Below are positions 36,432 through 45,214 of a stretch of DNA of 64,000 nucleotides, piece after piece. Source of the DNA: Acidovorax sp. 106. Lineage in GTDB: Bacteria; Pseudomonadota; Gammaproteobacteria; Burkholderiales; Burkholderiaceae_C. A program made the position numbers and the translations under genes. The stretch is from positions 1,992,501 to 2,056,500 of the forward strand of contig NZ_RCCC01000001.1 of NCBI RefSeq assembly GCF_003663825.1. The letters are read 5' to 3'. Each line of letters opens with the position of its first letter. Position 1 is the first letter of the stretch. Under the pieces are notes generated by a model that made no database searches, was not told the DNA's origin, and saw only the letters and a program-made list of their open reading frames with translations.

Positions 36432-38012
36432 ATGCGTTTCAAAACCCTGATGCTCGCGGCTGCCGTGGCCGCTGCCCTGCCCCTGGCCGCACAGTCCGCC
36501 ACCTTCCGCTGGTCCCGCTCGGTAGACATTTCCACCTGGGATATCCATGCCCAGAACGTGGGCCCCAATAACACCATGCACGGCGCGGTGTATGACACGC
36601 TGGTCGAATACAACAGCAAGACCTTCAAGCCCGAGCCGTCGCTCGCCACCGAGTGGAAGCTCATCAAGCCCACGCAGCTGCGCCTGACGCTGCGCAAGGG
36701 CGTGAAGTTCAGCGACGGCAGCGAGTTCACGGCCGACGACGCCAAATTCTCGCTGGAGCGGGCCAAGGCCAAAAGCTCCAACTACGCCGTGTACGCCCAG
36801 GGCATTGACCGCGTGGAGAAGGTCGATGCCTACACCATTGACATCATTTCTGAGCTGCCCAACCCGGTGCTGGTGAACCAGCTGACCGAGCTGCGCATCA
36901 TGAGCAAAGCCTGGGCCGAAAAGAACAAGTCGGTCGAGCCCAAGGACATCAAGACCAAGGACGAGACCTATGCCCACCGCAACGCGCTGGGCACCGGCCC
37001 CTACCAGCTCAAGCAGTGGGCACCCGACCAGCGCGTGGTGCTGGAGCCCAACCCCAACTGGTGGGGCAAGGGCAAGTACCCCACCAACCTGACCGAGATC
37101 ATCTACACCCCCATCAAGGCAGACGCCACGCGCACGGCGGCGCTGTTGTCGGGTGAGGTGGATTTTGTGATCGACCCCAGCCTGCAAGACCTCTCGCGCA
37201 TCAAGCAGACGCCCAACCTGCAGGTGCTGGAAGGGCCGGAGTACCGCACCATCTTTTTGGGCCTCGACCAGTTCCGCGATGAGCTGCCCGGCTCGGACGT
37301 GAAGGGCAAGAACCCGCTCAAGGACCTGCGCGTGCGCAAGGCGCTGTACCAGGCGATCGATATCCAGTCCATACAGCGCGTGGTGCTGCGCGGACTGGCC
37401 CAGCCCACCGGCACGCTGATTGCCAACCAGGTCAATGGCTGGACCAAGAAGGCCGACGTACGCTGGCCCTACGACGCCAAGGCCGCACAAAAGCTGCTGG
37501 CCGATGCGGGCTATCCCAACGGGTTTGAAGTGGACTTTGCGTGCAGCGCAGGCCGCTACATCAACGACGAGCAGCTGTGCCAGGCCATCACCTCGCAGTG
37601 GGCCAAGGTGGGCGTGAAGGCCAAGCTGCGTTCACTGCCGTTTGCCACGTACTTTCCGATGATCCAGCGCAACGAAGCCAGCATCTACCTGCTGGGCTGG
37701 GGCGTGCCCACGTTCGACGCGTTCTACAGCCTGCAGTCGCTGGTGCGCACGACCGGTGCGGGCGGCGATGGCAACTTCAACCTGGGCCGTTTCTCTGATC
37801 CGCAAATTGACGCCCTGGTCGAGCGCGTGAAGAAGGAAACCGATGCCACCACGCGCAACCAATTGATCGAGCAAGCGCTGATCAAGGAGCATGAGCTGGT
37901 CTCGCACATCCCGCTGTATAACCAAGTGATCCCGTGGGCCGCGACGAAGAAGGTGGACATCATCCACCGTGCGGACAACCGGATTGACTGGCGCTATTTG
38001 AAGGTGAATTGA
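36432..38012 (+). CDS. ABC transporter substrate-binding protein, peptide/nickel type
   Basis: 526 residues. A signal peptide (MRFKTLMLAAAVAAALPLAAQSA) is followed by a family 5 extracellular solute-binding domain: ATFRWSRSVDISTWDIHAQN, LRKGVKFSDGSEFTADDAKFSLERA and KQWAPDQRVVLEPNPNWWG are typical of DppA/OppA-like proteins. It binds peptides or similar solutes in the periplasm. No permease or ATPase genes adjoin it: ArgO lies upstream and GST downstream, so it is an orphan binding protein that must use a transporter encoded elsewhere. Confidence 0.9.
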   Translation: MRFKTLMLAAAVAAALPLAAQSATFRWSRSVDISTWDIHAQNVGPNNTMHGAVYDTLVEYNSKTFKPEPSLATEWKLIKPTQLRLTLRKGVKFSDGSEFTADDAKFSLERAKAKSSNYAVYAQGIDRVEKVDAYTIDIISELPNPVLVNQLTELRIMSKAWAEKNKSVEPKDIKTKDETYAHRNALGTGPYQLKQWAPDQRVVLEPNPNWWGKGKYPTNLTEIIYTPIKADATRTAALLSGEVDFVIDPSLQDLSRIKQTPNLQVLEGPEYRTIFLGLDQFRDELPGSDVKGKNPLKDLRVRKALYQAIDIQSIQRVVLRGLAQPTGTLIANQVNGWTKKADVRWPYDAKAAQKLLADAGYPNGFEVDFACSAGRYINDEQLCQAITSQWAKVGVKAKLRSLPFATYFPMIQRNEASIYLLGWGVPTFDAFYSLQSLVRTTGAGGDGNFNLGRFSDPQIDALVERVKKETDATTRNQLIEQALIKEHELVSHIPLYNQVIPWAATKKVDIIHRADNRIDWRYLKVN

Positions 38013-38020
38013 GAGTGACA

Positions 38021-38165
38021 ACCCCCTGAGGCACTTCGTGCCTTCCCCCTTCTCTCGAATTGCTGCGCCATTCGGGAAGGGGGACGCCGCCAGCGCATGC
38101 ACGCGCATGCGCTGCCTACGCAGCATGGCGGCCCTTGTGCGGCGGCCCTCGCCTCGGCCCCGCCA
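38021..38165. repeat. CCCCCTGAG-type intergenic repeat, copy A
   Basis: Contains CCCCCTGAGGCACTTCGTGC, then GGGAAGGGGGACGCCGCCAGC, and ends with GGCGGCCCTTGTGCGGCGGCCC; several nested hairpins. The reverse-complement copy is at 53873-53962. It lies directly after the binding-protein gene and may end its transcript. Confidence 0.75.
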
Positions 38166-38217
38166 GTTTCAAACGCCGCGCATCCAGACGGCGTTGATGT
38201 AGTGACCCAGCAAAAAC

Positions 38218-38841
38218 TCAGGCCAGTGCGCGCTGCACGGCAGGCCGCTGCAGCATGCGCTGCGTGTGCGCAAACACCTTGGGGAACTGGGCAATGTCCA
38301 CCCCATCACTTTGCAGCCAGGTGCCGATGGTGAACAGATACCCGTCGGCCACGGTGTACTGCTCGCCCATCACCCAGGGGCCTTGATCCGTATGCGCCAG
38401 ATAGTGGGTTTCGATGAAGTTGAAGCACTCCGTCATGTTCTGTGCCACCTTGCGCTGCATGGCGGCCTGGGCCTCGGGCTCGTCGGCCCAGCGGCTGGCG
38501 CGGGGGCGGTGGGCGTGGGCGATGTGCACGGTGGACGCGAGGTAGCTGTGGAACTCTTGCAGGCGCGCAAAGCCGTAGGCGTCGGTGGGTGCCAGCTGCG
38601 CTGCCGGATAGCTTTGCGCCACATAGGCCAGCAGCGCGGGCGTTTCGGTCAAGGTGCCTTGGGGCGTGACCAGGGCAGGCACCCGGCCCTTGGGGTTGAT
38701 GGCGAGGTACTCGGGCGTGCGCTGCTGGCCCGCTGCAAAGTCCACGCGCACCAGTTGGTGCGCGGCACCGGCCTCCTCCAAAGCGATGCGCACGGCTTGT
38801 GCGCAGGTGCCGGGGGTGTAGTAGAGCGTGAGTGTGGTCAT
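38218..38841 (-). CDS. glutathione S-transferase family protein
   Basis: 207 residues, the normal length of bacterial beta-class GSTs. The N-terminal thioredoxin fold begins TLTLYYTPGTCAQAVRIALEEAG, with Cys13 at the position of the beta-class catalytic Cys, and has the cis-Pro loop in GRVPALVTPQG and TETPALLAYVAQ for glutathione binding. The helical C-terminal domain ends AQFPKVFAHTQRML. It conjugates glutathione to electrophiles or acts in peroxide defence; substrate unknown. A repeat copy separates it from the gene upstream. Confidence 0.9.
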   Translation of the reverse strand: MTTLTLYYTPGTCAQAVRIALEEAGAAHQLVRVDFAAGQQRTPEYLAINPKGRVPALVTPQGTLTETPALLAYVAQSYPAAQLAPTDAYGFARLQEFHSYLASTVHIAHAHRPRASRWADEPEAQAAMQRKVAQNMTECFNFIETHYLAHTDQGPWVMGEQYTVADGYLFTIGTWLQSDGVDIAQFPKVFAHTQRMLQRPAVQRALA

Positions 38842-38844
38842 AGG

Positions 38845-38905
38845 TTGCTATTAAGTTGATAGCTTGCTGCGCTTGATTTGTAAGCGCTAGAGGCTGTTTT
38901 GGTTG
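38845..38905. repeat. AGCGCTT-type intergenic palindromic repeat, copy 5
   Basis: TTGCTATTAAGTTGATAGCTTGCTGCGCTTGATTTGTAAGCGCTAGAGGCTGTTTTG, between the GST and PanE-like genes; one arm has an extra T. Confidence 0.75.
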
Positions 38906-38910
38906 AAAAA

Positions 38911-39888
38911 TCAGTACAGGCCGCGTGTGCGCGCCATCAGCCTCACCAGGCCCAGCAGGGCGTCGGTGTGGGGCGTGGGGGTGCTGGTGATCTGCCCCAG
39001 CTCGCGCACGGCGCCCACCAGGGCGTCGATCTCCAGGGGCTTGTTCGCTTCCACGTCCTGCAGCATCGAGGTCTTGAACGCGCCCAGCTTGCGGGTGACG
39101 GCGTGGCGGTCTTCAGGCTGCTGGTCAATCGGCAGGCCCAGCTTGTTGCCAATGGCCTTGGCTTCGAGCATCACGGCGCTGACAAAGTCGCGCACCAGGT
39201 CGTCGTCGAGGATGCGGTCGGTGGTGGCGCCGGTGAGGGCGCTGATGGGGTTCATGGTCAGGTTGCCCCACAGCTTGAACCAGATGTCCTTTTGGATGCA
39301 GTCGCTCACCTCCACATCGATGCCGCCGCGCTGGAGCGTGTCGGCCAGCGCCTGCAGGCGTGGGCTGCGGCTGCCGTTGGGCTCGCCCACGATGAGGCGG
39401 TTGCCGAAGTGCTGCCGGACGAAGCCCGGGGCTTCCAGCGAGCAGCTGGTGTGCACCACGCTGCCCAGCACGTTGCGCCCCGGGATGGCGCTGGCGATCA
39501 CGCCGCCTGCGTCCACGGATTGGAGCGCATGCCCCTCGGCGGCGCCGCCAAACCCGTCCAGAAACCACCACGGCACGCCGTTCATGGCGGTGAGCACGAT
39601 GGTGTCTGGCCCGATCAGCGGGGCGATGGCGCGCGCCACATCGGGCAGGCCGGGCGCCTTGACAGCCAGCACGACCAGGTCTTGCACGCCCAGCGCGGCG
39701 GGGTCGGCGTGGGCGGTCACGGCCGTTTGCGCCACCGATCCATCAGGGCGCCGCAGGCGCAAGCCCTCGGCCTGCAAAGCTACCAGCGTGGCGCCGCGGG
39801 CCACCAGGCTGAGCTGGCAGCCCGCCTGCGCCAGGGCTATGCCCATCCAGCCGCCAATGGCGCCGGCGCCGTAAATACATGCTTTCAT
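38911..39888 (-). CDS. 2-dehydropantoate 2-reductase family protein
   Basis: 325 residues from MKACIYGAGAIGGWMGIAL; a longer open frame upstream lacks coding features. The Rossmann nucleotide motif GAGAIG is at residues 7-12, and the catalytic Lys region appears as IWFKLWGNLTMNPISALTGAT. Family members (PanE) reduce ketopantoate for pantothenate synthesis, but many paralogues act on other 2-keto acids; this one is longer than E. coli PanE and lies next to an HpaI-type aldolase (gap 47 bases, same strand), so a role in keto-acid catabolism is as likely. Confidence 0.87.
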   Translation of the reverse strand: MKACIYGAGAIGGWMGIALAQAGCQLSLVARGATLVALQAEGLRLRRPDGSVAQTAVTAHADPAALGVQDLVVLAVKAPGLPDVARAIAPLIGPDTIVLTAMNGVPWWFLDGFGGAAEGHALQSVDAGGVIASAIPGRNVLGSVVHTSCSLEAPGFVRQHFGNRLIVGEPNGSRSPRLQALADTLQRGGIDVEVSDCIQKDIWFKLWGNLTMNPISALTGATTDRILDDDLVRDFVSAVMLEAKAIGNKLGLPIDQQPEDRHAVTRKLGAFKTSMLQDVEANKPLEIDALVGAVRELGQITSTPTPHTDALLGLVRLMARTRGLY

Positions 39889-39935
39889 GGTGATAGAGCC
39901 TTTGTGTTCCGTTGTGTTTTGAATGCGTGGCGGTG

Positions 39936-40766
39936 TCAGTAGCCCGCTGGGCGGATCACCGGGGTGGGGGCTTCTGTGCGAAAGCGTGCCAGCAAGTCTT
40001 GCGCAGCGCTGGCCAGCAGCATGGTGTCCACGCCCACCGCTACAAACAGCGCACCGGCCGCCAGCCATTGGCGCGCCTGGGGTTCGGTGGTGGCCAGAAT
40101 GCCCGGTGCCTTGCCCGCGCGCAGGATGCGTGCAATGCCGTCGTGGATGGCGGCCTGCACGTCTGGGTGCCCCGGGTTGCCGGGGTGGCCCATGGAGGCC
40201 GATAGATCAGCCGGGCCGATGAACACGCCGTCCACGCCGGGCGTGGCGGCGATGGCATCGAGGTGGGCCATGGCTTGCACCGTCTCGGCTTGGACCAGCA
40301 AGCAGACTTGCTGGTTGGCCTCGCGCACGTACTGGGGGTAGGCCTGCCAGCGCGACGCGCGGGCCAGGGCGCTGCCCATGCCTCGCACGCCCTCGGGCGC
40401 ATAGCGCGTGGCGCGCACCAGCCCCTGGGCCTGCTCTGGGGTGTCCACCATGGGCACCAGCAGCGTCTGCGCGCCCAGGTCCAGGTACTGCTTGATGAGC
40501 GCGGTGTCGCCCACGGGCACGCGGGCGATGGGGTGGGGCGCTGGCGCGCCCGGTGGCAATGCACTGGCCGCGCTGGCAATGGCTTGCAGCTGGTGCAGGA
40601 TGCTGCGCACATCGTTGGGCGCGTGCTCGCCGTCGACCAGCAGCCAGTCGTAGCCGGTGCCCGCGAGGATTTCAGCGCTGTAGGCGTCGGCCAACCCGAG
40701 CCACAGCCCGATCTGCGCCTGGCCTTGGGCCATGGCCTGTTTGAAACGGTTGATGGGGGTCTGCAA
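39936..40766 (-). CDS. HpcH/HpaI family aldolase
   Basis: 276 residues starting at TTG 40766, chosen because GGAG at 40773-40776 is six bases upstream and the product then begins [11 protein letters not shown] like known HpaI proteins; TTG 40772 is possible. Family motifs: [15 protein letters not shown], the metal-binding QAETVQA and [10 protein letters not shown]. It is a class II, metal-dependent aldolase cleaving 4-hydroxy-2-oxoheptanedioate or related compounds to pyruvate and an aldehyde. It is the first gene of a short unit with the PanE-like reductase. Substrate not certain. Confidence 0.88.
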   Translation of the reverse strand: MQTPINRFKQAMAQGQAQIGLWLGLADAYSAEILAGTGYDWLLVDGEHAPNDVRSILHQLQAIASAASALPPGAPAPHPIARVPVGDTALIKQYLDLGAQTLLVPMVDTPEQAQGLVRATRYAPEGVRGMGSALARASRWQAYPQYVREANQQVCLLVQAETVQAMAHLDAIAATPGVDGVFIGPADLSASMGHPGNPGHPDVQAAIHDGIARILRAGKAPGILATTEPQARQWLAAGALFVAVGVDTMLLASAAQDLLARFRTEAPTPVIRPAGY

Positions 40767-40899
40767 TGTCAACTCCGTGCGGCGGTGCCAAGCCCACCAT
40801 CGTACGGGCAGTTGTCGGGGGTTGCAGGCGGGTCGCTATAGTCGCTTTCCCCGTGGCCAGAGTTCTGCTGCGCGCCGGGGCATTTCACAGACACCCGCC

Positions 40900-42282
40900 A
40901 TGGCCAAAGACAAAACCACCTTCACCTGCTCCGAATGCGGCGGCACCAGCCCGCGCTGGCTGGGCAAATGCCCATCTTGCGGCGCCTGGAACACGCTGGT
41001 GGAAACCGTGGCAGAGGCGGGCGCTGGCAAAAACCGGCTGAGCACACCGCAAGGCTACGCCGGCCTGGCCAGCGCGCAGGCTGTGACGCCATTGGCTGCC
41101 ATCGAGGCCCAGGATGTGGCGCGCACCCCCAGCGGCATTGACGAGCTGGACCGTGTGCTGGGCGGCGGCATTGTGGAAGGTGGCGTGGTGCTCATCGGGG
41201 GCGATCCGGGCATTGGCAAATCGACCCTGCTGCTGCAGGCCATGGACGCACTGCAGCGCGCGGGCCTGCCCACGTTGTATGTGACAGGTGAAGAAAGCGG
41301 CGCCCAGGTGGCACTGCGCTCGCGCCGCCTGGGCATTGAGGGCAGCCAGGTGCAGCTGCTGGCCGAGATCCAGTTGGAAAAGATTCTGGCCACGGTCGAG
41401 GCCACGCAACCGTCCGTGGTCGTCATCGACTCCATCCAGACGACCTATTCCGACCAACTCACCAGCGCGCCGGGCTCGGTCGCCCAGGTGCGCGAATGCG
41501 CGGCGCACCTCACGCGCATGGCCAAGGGCACTGGCATTGCGGTCATTTTGGTCGGCCACGTCACCAAAGAGGGCGCGCTGGCTGGCCCGCGTGTGCTGGA
41601 GCACATGGTGGACACGGTGCTGTACTTTGAAGGCGACACGCACAGCCAGTTTCGCCTGGTGCGGGCCATCAAGAACCGCTTTGGCGCGGTGAATGAGATC
41701 GGCGTGTTTGCCATGACGGAAAAGGGCCTCAAGGGCGTGAGCAACCCCAGCGCCATCTTTTTGAGCCAGCACAGCGAGCCCGTGCCGGGCAGCTGCGTGA
41801 TGGTGACGCTGGAGGGCACGCGCCCGCTGCTGGTGGAGATCCAGGCCCTGGTAGACAGCGGCGGCCCCAGCCCCCGACGCCTGAGCGTGGGCCTGGACAA
41901 GGACCGCCTGGCCATGCTGCTGGCCGTGTTGCACCGCCACGCGGGCGTGGCCTGCATGGACCAGGACGTGTTTGTGAACGCGGTGGGCGGCGTGCGCATC
42001 AGCGAGCCGGCTGCCGATTTGGCGGTCATGCTGTCCATCACCTCCAGCCTGCGCGGCAAGGCGTTGCCCCGGGGCTTTTTGGCTTTTGGTGAAGTGGGGC
42101 TGGCTGGCGAAGTACGCCCCGCCCCGCGTGGGCAAGAGCGCTTGAAGGAGGCCGCCAAGCTGGGCTTTAGCGTGGCGGTGGTGCCCAAGGCCAATGCGCC
42201 CAAAAAGCCCATTGAGGGCCTCACCATCCATGCCGTGGAGCGGGTGGAAGAGGCCATGAACGTGGTGCGCGGCCTGGTTTGA
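40900..42282 (+). CDS. radA: DNA repair protein RadA
   Basis: 460 residues from MAKDKTTFTCSECGGTSPRW; the open frame reaches further upstream but this is the conserved start. A four-Cys zinc finger (C10, C13, C24, C27), a RecA-like ATPase with Walker A GGDPGIGKST and the RadA-specific KNRFGAVNEIGVF, and a Lon-protease-like C-terminal domain are all present. RadA is a hexameric helicase promoting branch migration in recombination. The divergent HpaI gene starts 133 bases upstream. Confidence 0.96.
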   Translation: MAKDKTTFTCSECGGTSPRWLGKCPSCGAWNTLVETVAEAGAGKNRLSTPQGYAGLASAQAVTPLAAIEAQDVARTPSGIDELDRVLGGGIVEGGVVLIGGDPGIGKSTLLLQAMDALQRAGLPTLYVTGEESGAQVALRSRRLGIEGSQVQLLAEIQLEKILATVEATQPSVVVIDSIQTTYSDQLTSAPGSVAQVRECAAHLTRMAKGTGIAVILVGHVTKEGALAGPRVLEHMVDTVLYFEGDTHSQFRLVRAIKNRFGAVNEIGVFAMTEKGLKGVSNPSAIFLSQHSEPVPGSCVMVTLEGTRPLLVEIQALVDSGGPSPRRLSVGLDKDRLAMLLAVLHRHAGVACMDQDVFVNAVGGVRISEPAADLAVMLSITSSLRGKALPRGFLAFGEVGLAGEVRPAPRGQERLKEAAKLGFSVAVVPKANAPKKPIEGLTIHAVERVEEAMNVVRGLV

Positions 42283-42389
42283 TCGGGGCGAACGCTGCGA
42301 TGGTTGGGCCAACGGGTCGGGTGGACCTCAGCGCCCTGTACGCACTCTCCGCAGCAGGGGCATAGCCTTGGCATAGGACAATGGCGCCC

Positions 42390-42803
42390 ATGAATTTGCG
42401 CAATATTTTCGTCCCCGTCGGGGTGATCGGGTTGGTTGTGGTGGGTTACGCCTCTGCAGGCTGGCCTGGGGTGGCGGCTGTGGCGGGCGGCTTGGTCATG
42501 TGGGCGCTGTTGCATTTCACGCGATTGATGAACGTTATGCGCAAGGCCGCCAAGCGCCCTATTGGTTATGTGGGTAGTGCGGTCATGCTCAATGCCCGGC
42601 TCAAGTCTGGCGTGAATCTGATGCACGTGATGGCCATGACCCAATCGCTGGGCGAGCGCCTGTCTGCGGTTGATGTGCAGCCCGAGGTGTACCGCTGGAC
42701 CGACGGCACGCAGTCGCATGTGACCTGCGAGTTCGTCAACGGCCGCCTGCAAAAGTGGACGCTGGAGCGGCCGCAGGCGCAGGAACCCACCGCCGCTGAA
42801 TAA
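42390..42803 (+). CDS. conserved small membrane protein downstream of radA
   Basis: 137 residues from ATG 42390; AGGA at 42375-42378 suits this start better than the in-frame ATG at 42381. Two hydrophobic helices occupy about residues 6-20 and 24-45; the remaining cytoplasmic or periplasmic part (residues 50-137) has a conserved look (YVGSAVMLNARLKSGVNLMHVM) with a C-terminal beta-rich stretch. No family was recognised. It follows radA by 107 bases and precedes ilvE by 98 bases, perhaps in one transcript. Confidence 0.7.
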   Translation: MNLRNIFVPVGVIGLVVVGYASAGWPGVAAVAGGLVMWALLHFTRLMNVMRKAAKRPIGYVGSAVMLNARLKSGVNLMHVMAMTQSLGERLSAVDVQPEVYRWTDGTQSHVTCEFVNGRLQKWTLERPQAQEPTAAE

Positions 42804-42901
42804 GGCTCTGGCCGGGGTGGGCTGGTTTTGCGTGCGCGGCCCCTGCTGCCGCCCGTAAAATCAGGAGCTTGCTCAACCACAGCAACCCACAAAGGACACC
42901 C

Positions 42902-43852
42902 ATGAGCCCCGTAGTTCCCTCGATGGCCGACCGTGACGGCAAAATCTGGATGGACGGCCAAATGGTCGATTGGCGCGACGCCAAGATCCATGTGCTGACC
43001 CACACCCTGCACTACGGCTGCGGCGCCTTTGAAGGCGTGCGCGCCTACAACACCGTCAATGGCCCGGCGATTTTCCGCCTGCAGGAGCACACCGAGCGCC
43101 TGTTCAACAGCGCCAAGATCCTGCGCATGAAGATCCCCTTCACGCAAGAGCAGGTCAACGAGGCCCAGTGCGCCGTGATCCGTGAGAACAAGCTCGAATC
43201 CGGCTACATCCGGCCCTTGACCTGGATTGGCGACAAAAAGCTGGGCGTCAGCCCCAAGGGCAACACCATCCACCTGATGGTGGCCGCGTGGGCCTGGGGC
43301 GCCTACCTGGGCGAAGAGGGCATGAAGCGCGGCATCCGCGTCAAGACCAGCAGCTACACGCGCCACCACGTCAACATCACCATGACGCAGGCCAAGGCGG
43401 TGAGCAACTACACCAACTCCATCCTGGCCAACATGGAAGCCACCGATGAGGGCTACGACGAAGCGCTGCTGCTCGACAGCTCCGGCTTTGTGTCCGAAGG
43501 TGCGGGCGAGAACATCTTTGTGGTCAAGAACGGCGTGATTTATACGCCCGACCTGTCGGCCGGTGCCCTCAACGGCATCACCCGCAACACCGTCTTTCAT
43601 ATCGCCAAGGACCTGGGCCTGGAGATCGTGCAAAAGCGCATCACGCGCGACGAGGTGTACATCGCCGATGAAGCCTTCTTCACCGGCACGGCGGCCGAAG
43701 TCACGCCCATCCGCGAGCTGGACCGCATCGAGCTGGGCAAGGGCGACTACGTGGGCAGCCGTGGCCCCATCACCGAAAAAATCCAAACTGCGTTCTTTGA
43801 CATCGTCAACGGCCGCAACCCCCAATACGCCCACTGGCTCACCAAGGTTTGA
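42902..43852 (+). CDS. ilvE: branched-chain amino acid aminotransferase
   Basis: 316 residues from MSPVVPSMADRDGKIWMDGQ, with AAAGGA before the ATG; an in-frame start 11 codons upstream is unlikely. Fold-type IV PLP enzyme: the cofactor Lys is at residue 165 (TMTQAKAVSNYTNS), with HYGCGAFEGVRAYN near 37-50 and SEGAGENIFVVKNG. It transfers the amino group between glutamate and the keto acids of Leu, Ile and Val in the cytoplasm. A zinc-finger gene follows after two bases. Confidence 0.95.
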   Translation: MSPVVPSMADRDGKIWMDGQMVDWRDAKIHVLTHTLHYGCGAFEGVRAYNTVNGPAIFRLQEHTERLFNSAKILRMKIPFTQEQVNEAQCAVIRENKLESGYIRPLTWIGDKKLGVSPKGNTIHLMVAAWAWGAYLGEEGMKRGIRVKTSSYTRHHVNITMTQAKAVSNYTNSILANMEATDEGYDEALLLDSSGFVSEGAGENIFVVKNGVIYTPDLSAGALNGITRNTVFHIAKDLGLEIVQKRITRDEVYIADEAFFTGTAAEVTPIRELDRIELGKGDYVGSRGPITEKIQTAFFDIVNGRNPQYAHWLTKV

Positions 43853-43854
43853 TC

Positions 43855-44061
43855 ATGTCGCAAGCAGTTATTGAAGTTCTGGCCAAGGATCTGAACGCCC
43901 AAGGCGGCGTGTTCTGCCCTAACCCCAAGGCCGACATGAAGCTCTGGAACAGCCACCCCAAGGTGTACCTGGACGTGGCCCACCACGGCGAGGGCAAGTG
44001 CCCTTATTGCGGCACCGTGTACCGCCTGAAGGCGGGCGAAGTCGTCCGCGCAGGGCACTGA
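43855..44061 (+). CDS. zinc-finger CHCC domain protein
   Basis: 68 residues. The pattern is a Cys (FCPNP), a His region (VAHHGEG), then CPYCGTVY, the CHCC zinc-finger found in NDUFS6-like and small bacterial proteins; Cys-x(22)-His-His-x(4)-Cys-x2-Cys fits. It starts two bases after ilvE and is translated with it. In alphaproteobacteria relatives assist respiratory complex I, but the role in this group is unknown. The coupling to ilvE is common in Burkholderiales. Confidence 0.85.
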   Translation: MSQAVIEVLAKDLNAQGGVFCPNPKADMKLWNSHPKVYLDVAHHGEGKCPYCGTVYRLKAGEVVRAGH

Positions 44062-44095
44062 GCTTGCAGCGGCGCAGCCGGCTGCCGGGGGCGCC

Positions 44096-45193
44096 ATGCG
44101 GGTGATGCACTTCGTCACCGGGGGGTTCTCTGGTGCCACCCAGGTGGCGGTAGACCTGTGCTTGGCCGCCCGCAGTGCGGGGCAGGACGTGGTGCTGGTG
44201 CTGCGCCGCAAGCGCCGCACCACACTACCCGAAAAAGTAGATGCTTTGCGCGCCCAGGGCCTGGACGTGCGCGTGGTGCCCGGCTGGACCCATTTCGCCA
44301 CGGTGTGGGCCCTGCGCGCGCTGGCGCTGCAGTGGCGCCCCGACATCCTGGTTGCCCATGGCTACAGCGAACACCTTTGGGGGCGCTACGCAGGCCTGTG
44401 GGCCAAGGTGCCCCGCCTGGTGCATGTGGAGCACAACTCCCGCGAACGCTACACGCGCTGGCGCCTGAAGCAGGCGCTGTGGTTGGCCGATCGCACTGCG
44501 GCCACGGTGGGCGTGTCCGAAGGCGTGCGCGAGCAGCTGGTGGCGCGCGGCTTCCCGGCAGCGCGCTGCGTGGCCATTCCCAATGGCATTGACCTCGAAC
44601 GCTTCCCCGAGTCGGCCCTGGTGCCCTTTGCCGAGCGCGCGCCCGGCATCGTGATGGCGGCCCGCTTTGCCCGCCAGAAGGACCATGCCACCCTGATTGA
44701 AGCTGCGGCCTTGCTCAAGGCCCAGGGCGTGACTGCCCCGGTGTACCTGGCCGGCGGCGGCAAGGCAGGCATTCAAAAGCGCATGCGCGCCTTGGCCGAG
44801 CAGCGCGGGGTGGCCGATCAAGTGCACTTTCTGGGCCCGGTGGCCGACCTGCCCCAGCGCTTGATGCACAACCAGATTTTTGTCCTCTCCACCCATTACG
44901 AAGGCATGCCTTTGGCATTGGTGGAGGGCATGGCGGCGGGTTGCGCCTGCGTGGCGTCCGATGTGGTGGGCGTGCGCGGTGTCATGCAGCCAGGCCAGAC
45001 GGGCCTGCTGGTGCCAGAGGGTGACGCACCCGCCTTGGCTCAGGCGCTGGCGGGCTTGTTGGCCGACCCGGCCCGTGCAGCCAGCCTGGGCCAAGCGGCA
45101 CGGACGCAGGCCGTGCAAGAGTACCGCCTGGCAAAGATGCACGCCCGCTACCAGCAGTTGCTGGAGCGCGTGCATGCCGATGGCGCACCCTGA
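44096..45193 (+). CDS. glycosyltransferase family 4 (GT-B) protein
   Basis: 365 residues. N-terminal Rossmann domain MRVMHFVTGGFSGATQVAVDLC with HGYSEHLWGRYAG and VHVEHNSRERYTRW; C-terminal donor-binding domain with IPNGIDLERFPE, MAARFARQKDHATLIEAAALL and the STHYEGMPLALVEGMAAGCACVASDVVGVRGV block, whose Glu contacts the nucleotide sugar. It adds a sugar to a lipid-linked or LPS core acceptor at the inner membrane. It starts 34 bases after the zinc-finger gene and opens the polysaccharide cluster. Confidence 0.9.
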   Translation: MRVMHFVTGGFSGATQVAVDLCLAARSAGQDVVLVLRRKRRTTLPEKVDALRAQGLDVRVVPGWTHFATVWALRALALQWRPDILVAHGYSEHLWGRYAGLWAKVPRLVHVEHNSRERYTRWRLKQALWLADRTAATVGVSEGVREQLVARGFPAARCVAIPNGIDLERFPESALVPFAERAPGIVMAARFARQKDHATLIEAAALLKAQGVTAPVYLAGGGKAGIQKRMRALAEQRGVADQVHFLGPVADLPQRLMHNQIFVLSTHYEGMPLALVEGMAAGCACVASDVVGVRGVMQPGQTGLLVPEGDAPALAQALAGLLADPARAASLGQAARTQAVQEYRLAKMHARYQQLLERVHADGAP

Positions 45194-45214
45194 AATCGTT
45201 TCTCAAAACAGGCT

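Noticed and set aside
39889..40068. 60-residue upstream extension of the PanE-like reductase
   Set aside because: It overlaps the HpaI-like aldolase gene and is His/Arg/Gly-rich; the GAGAIG nucleotide motif is at the normal distance from ATG 39888.
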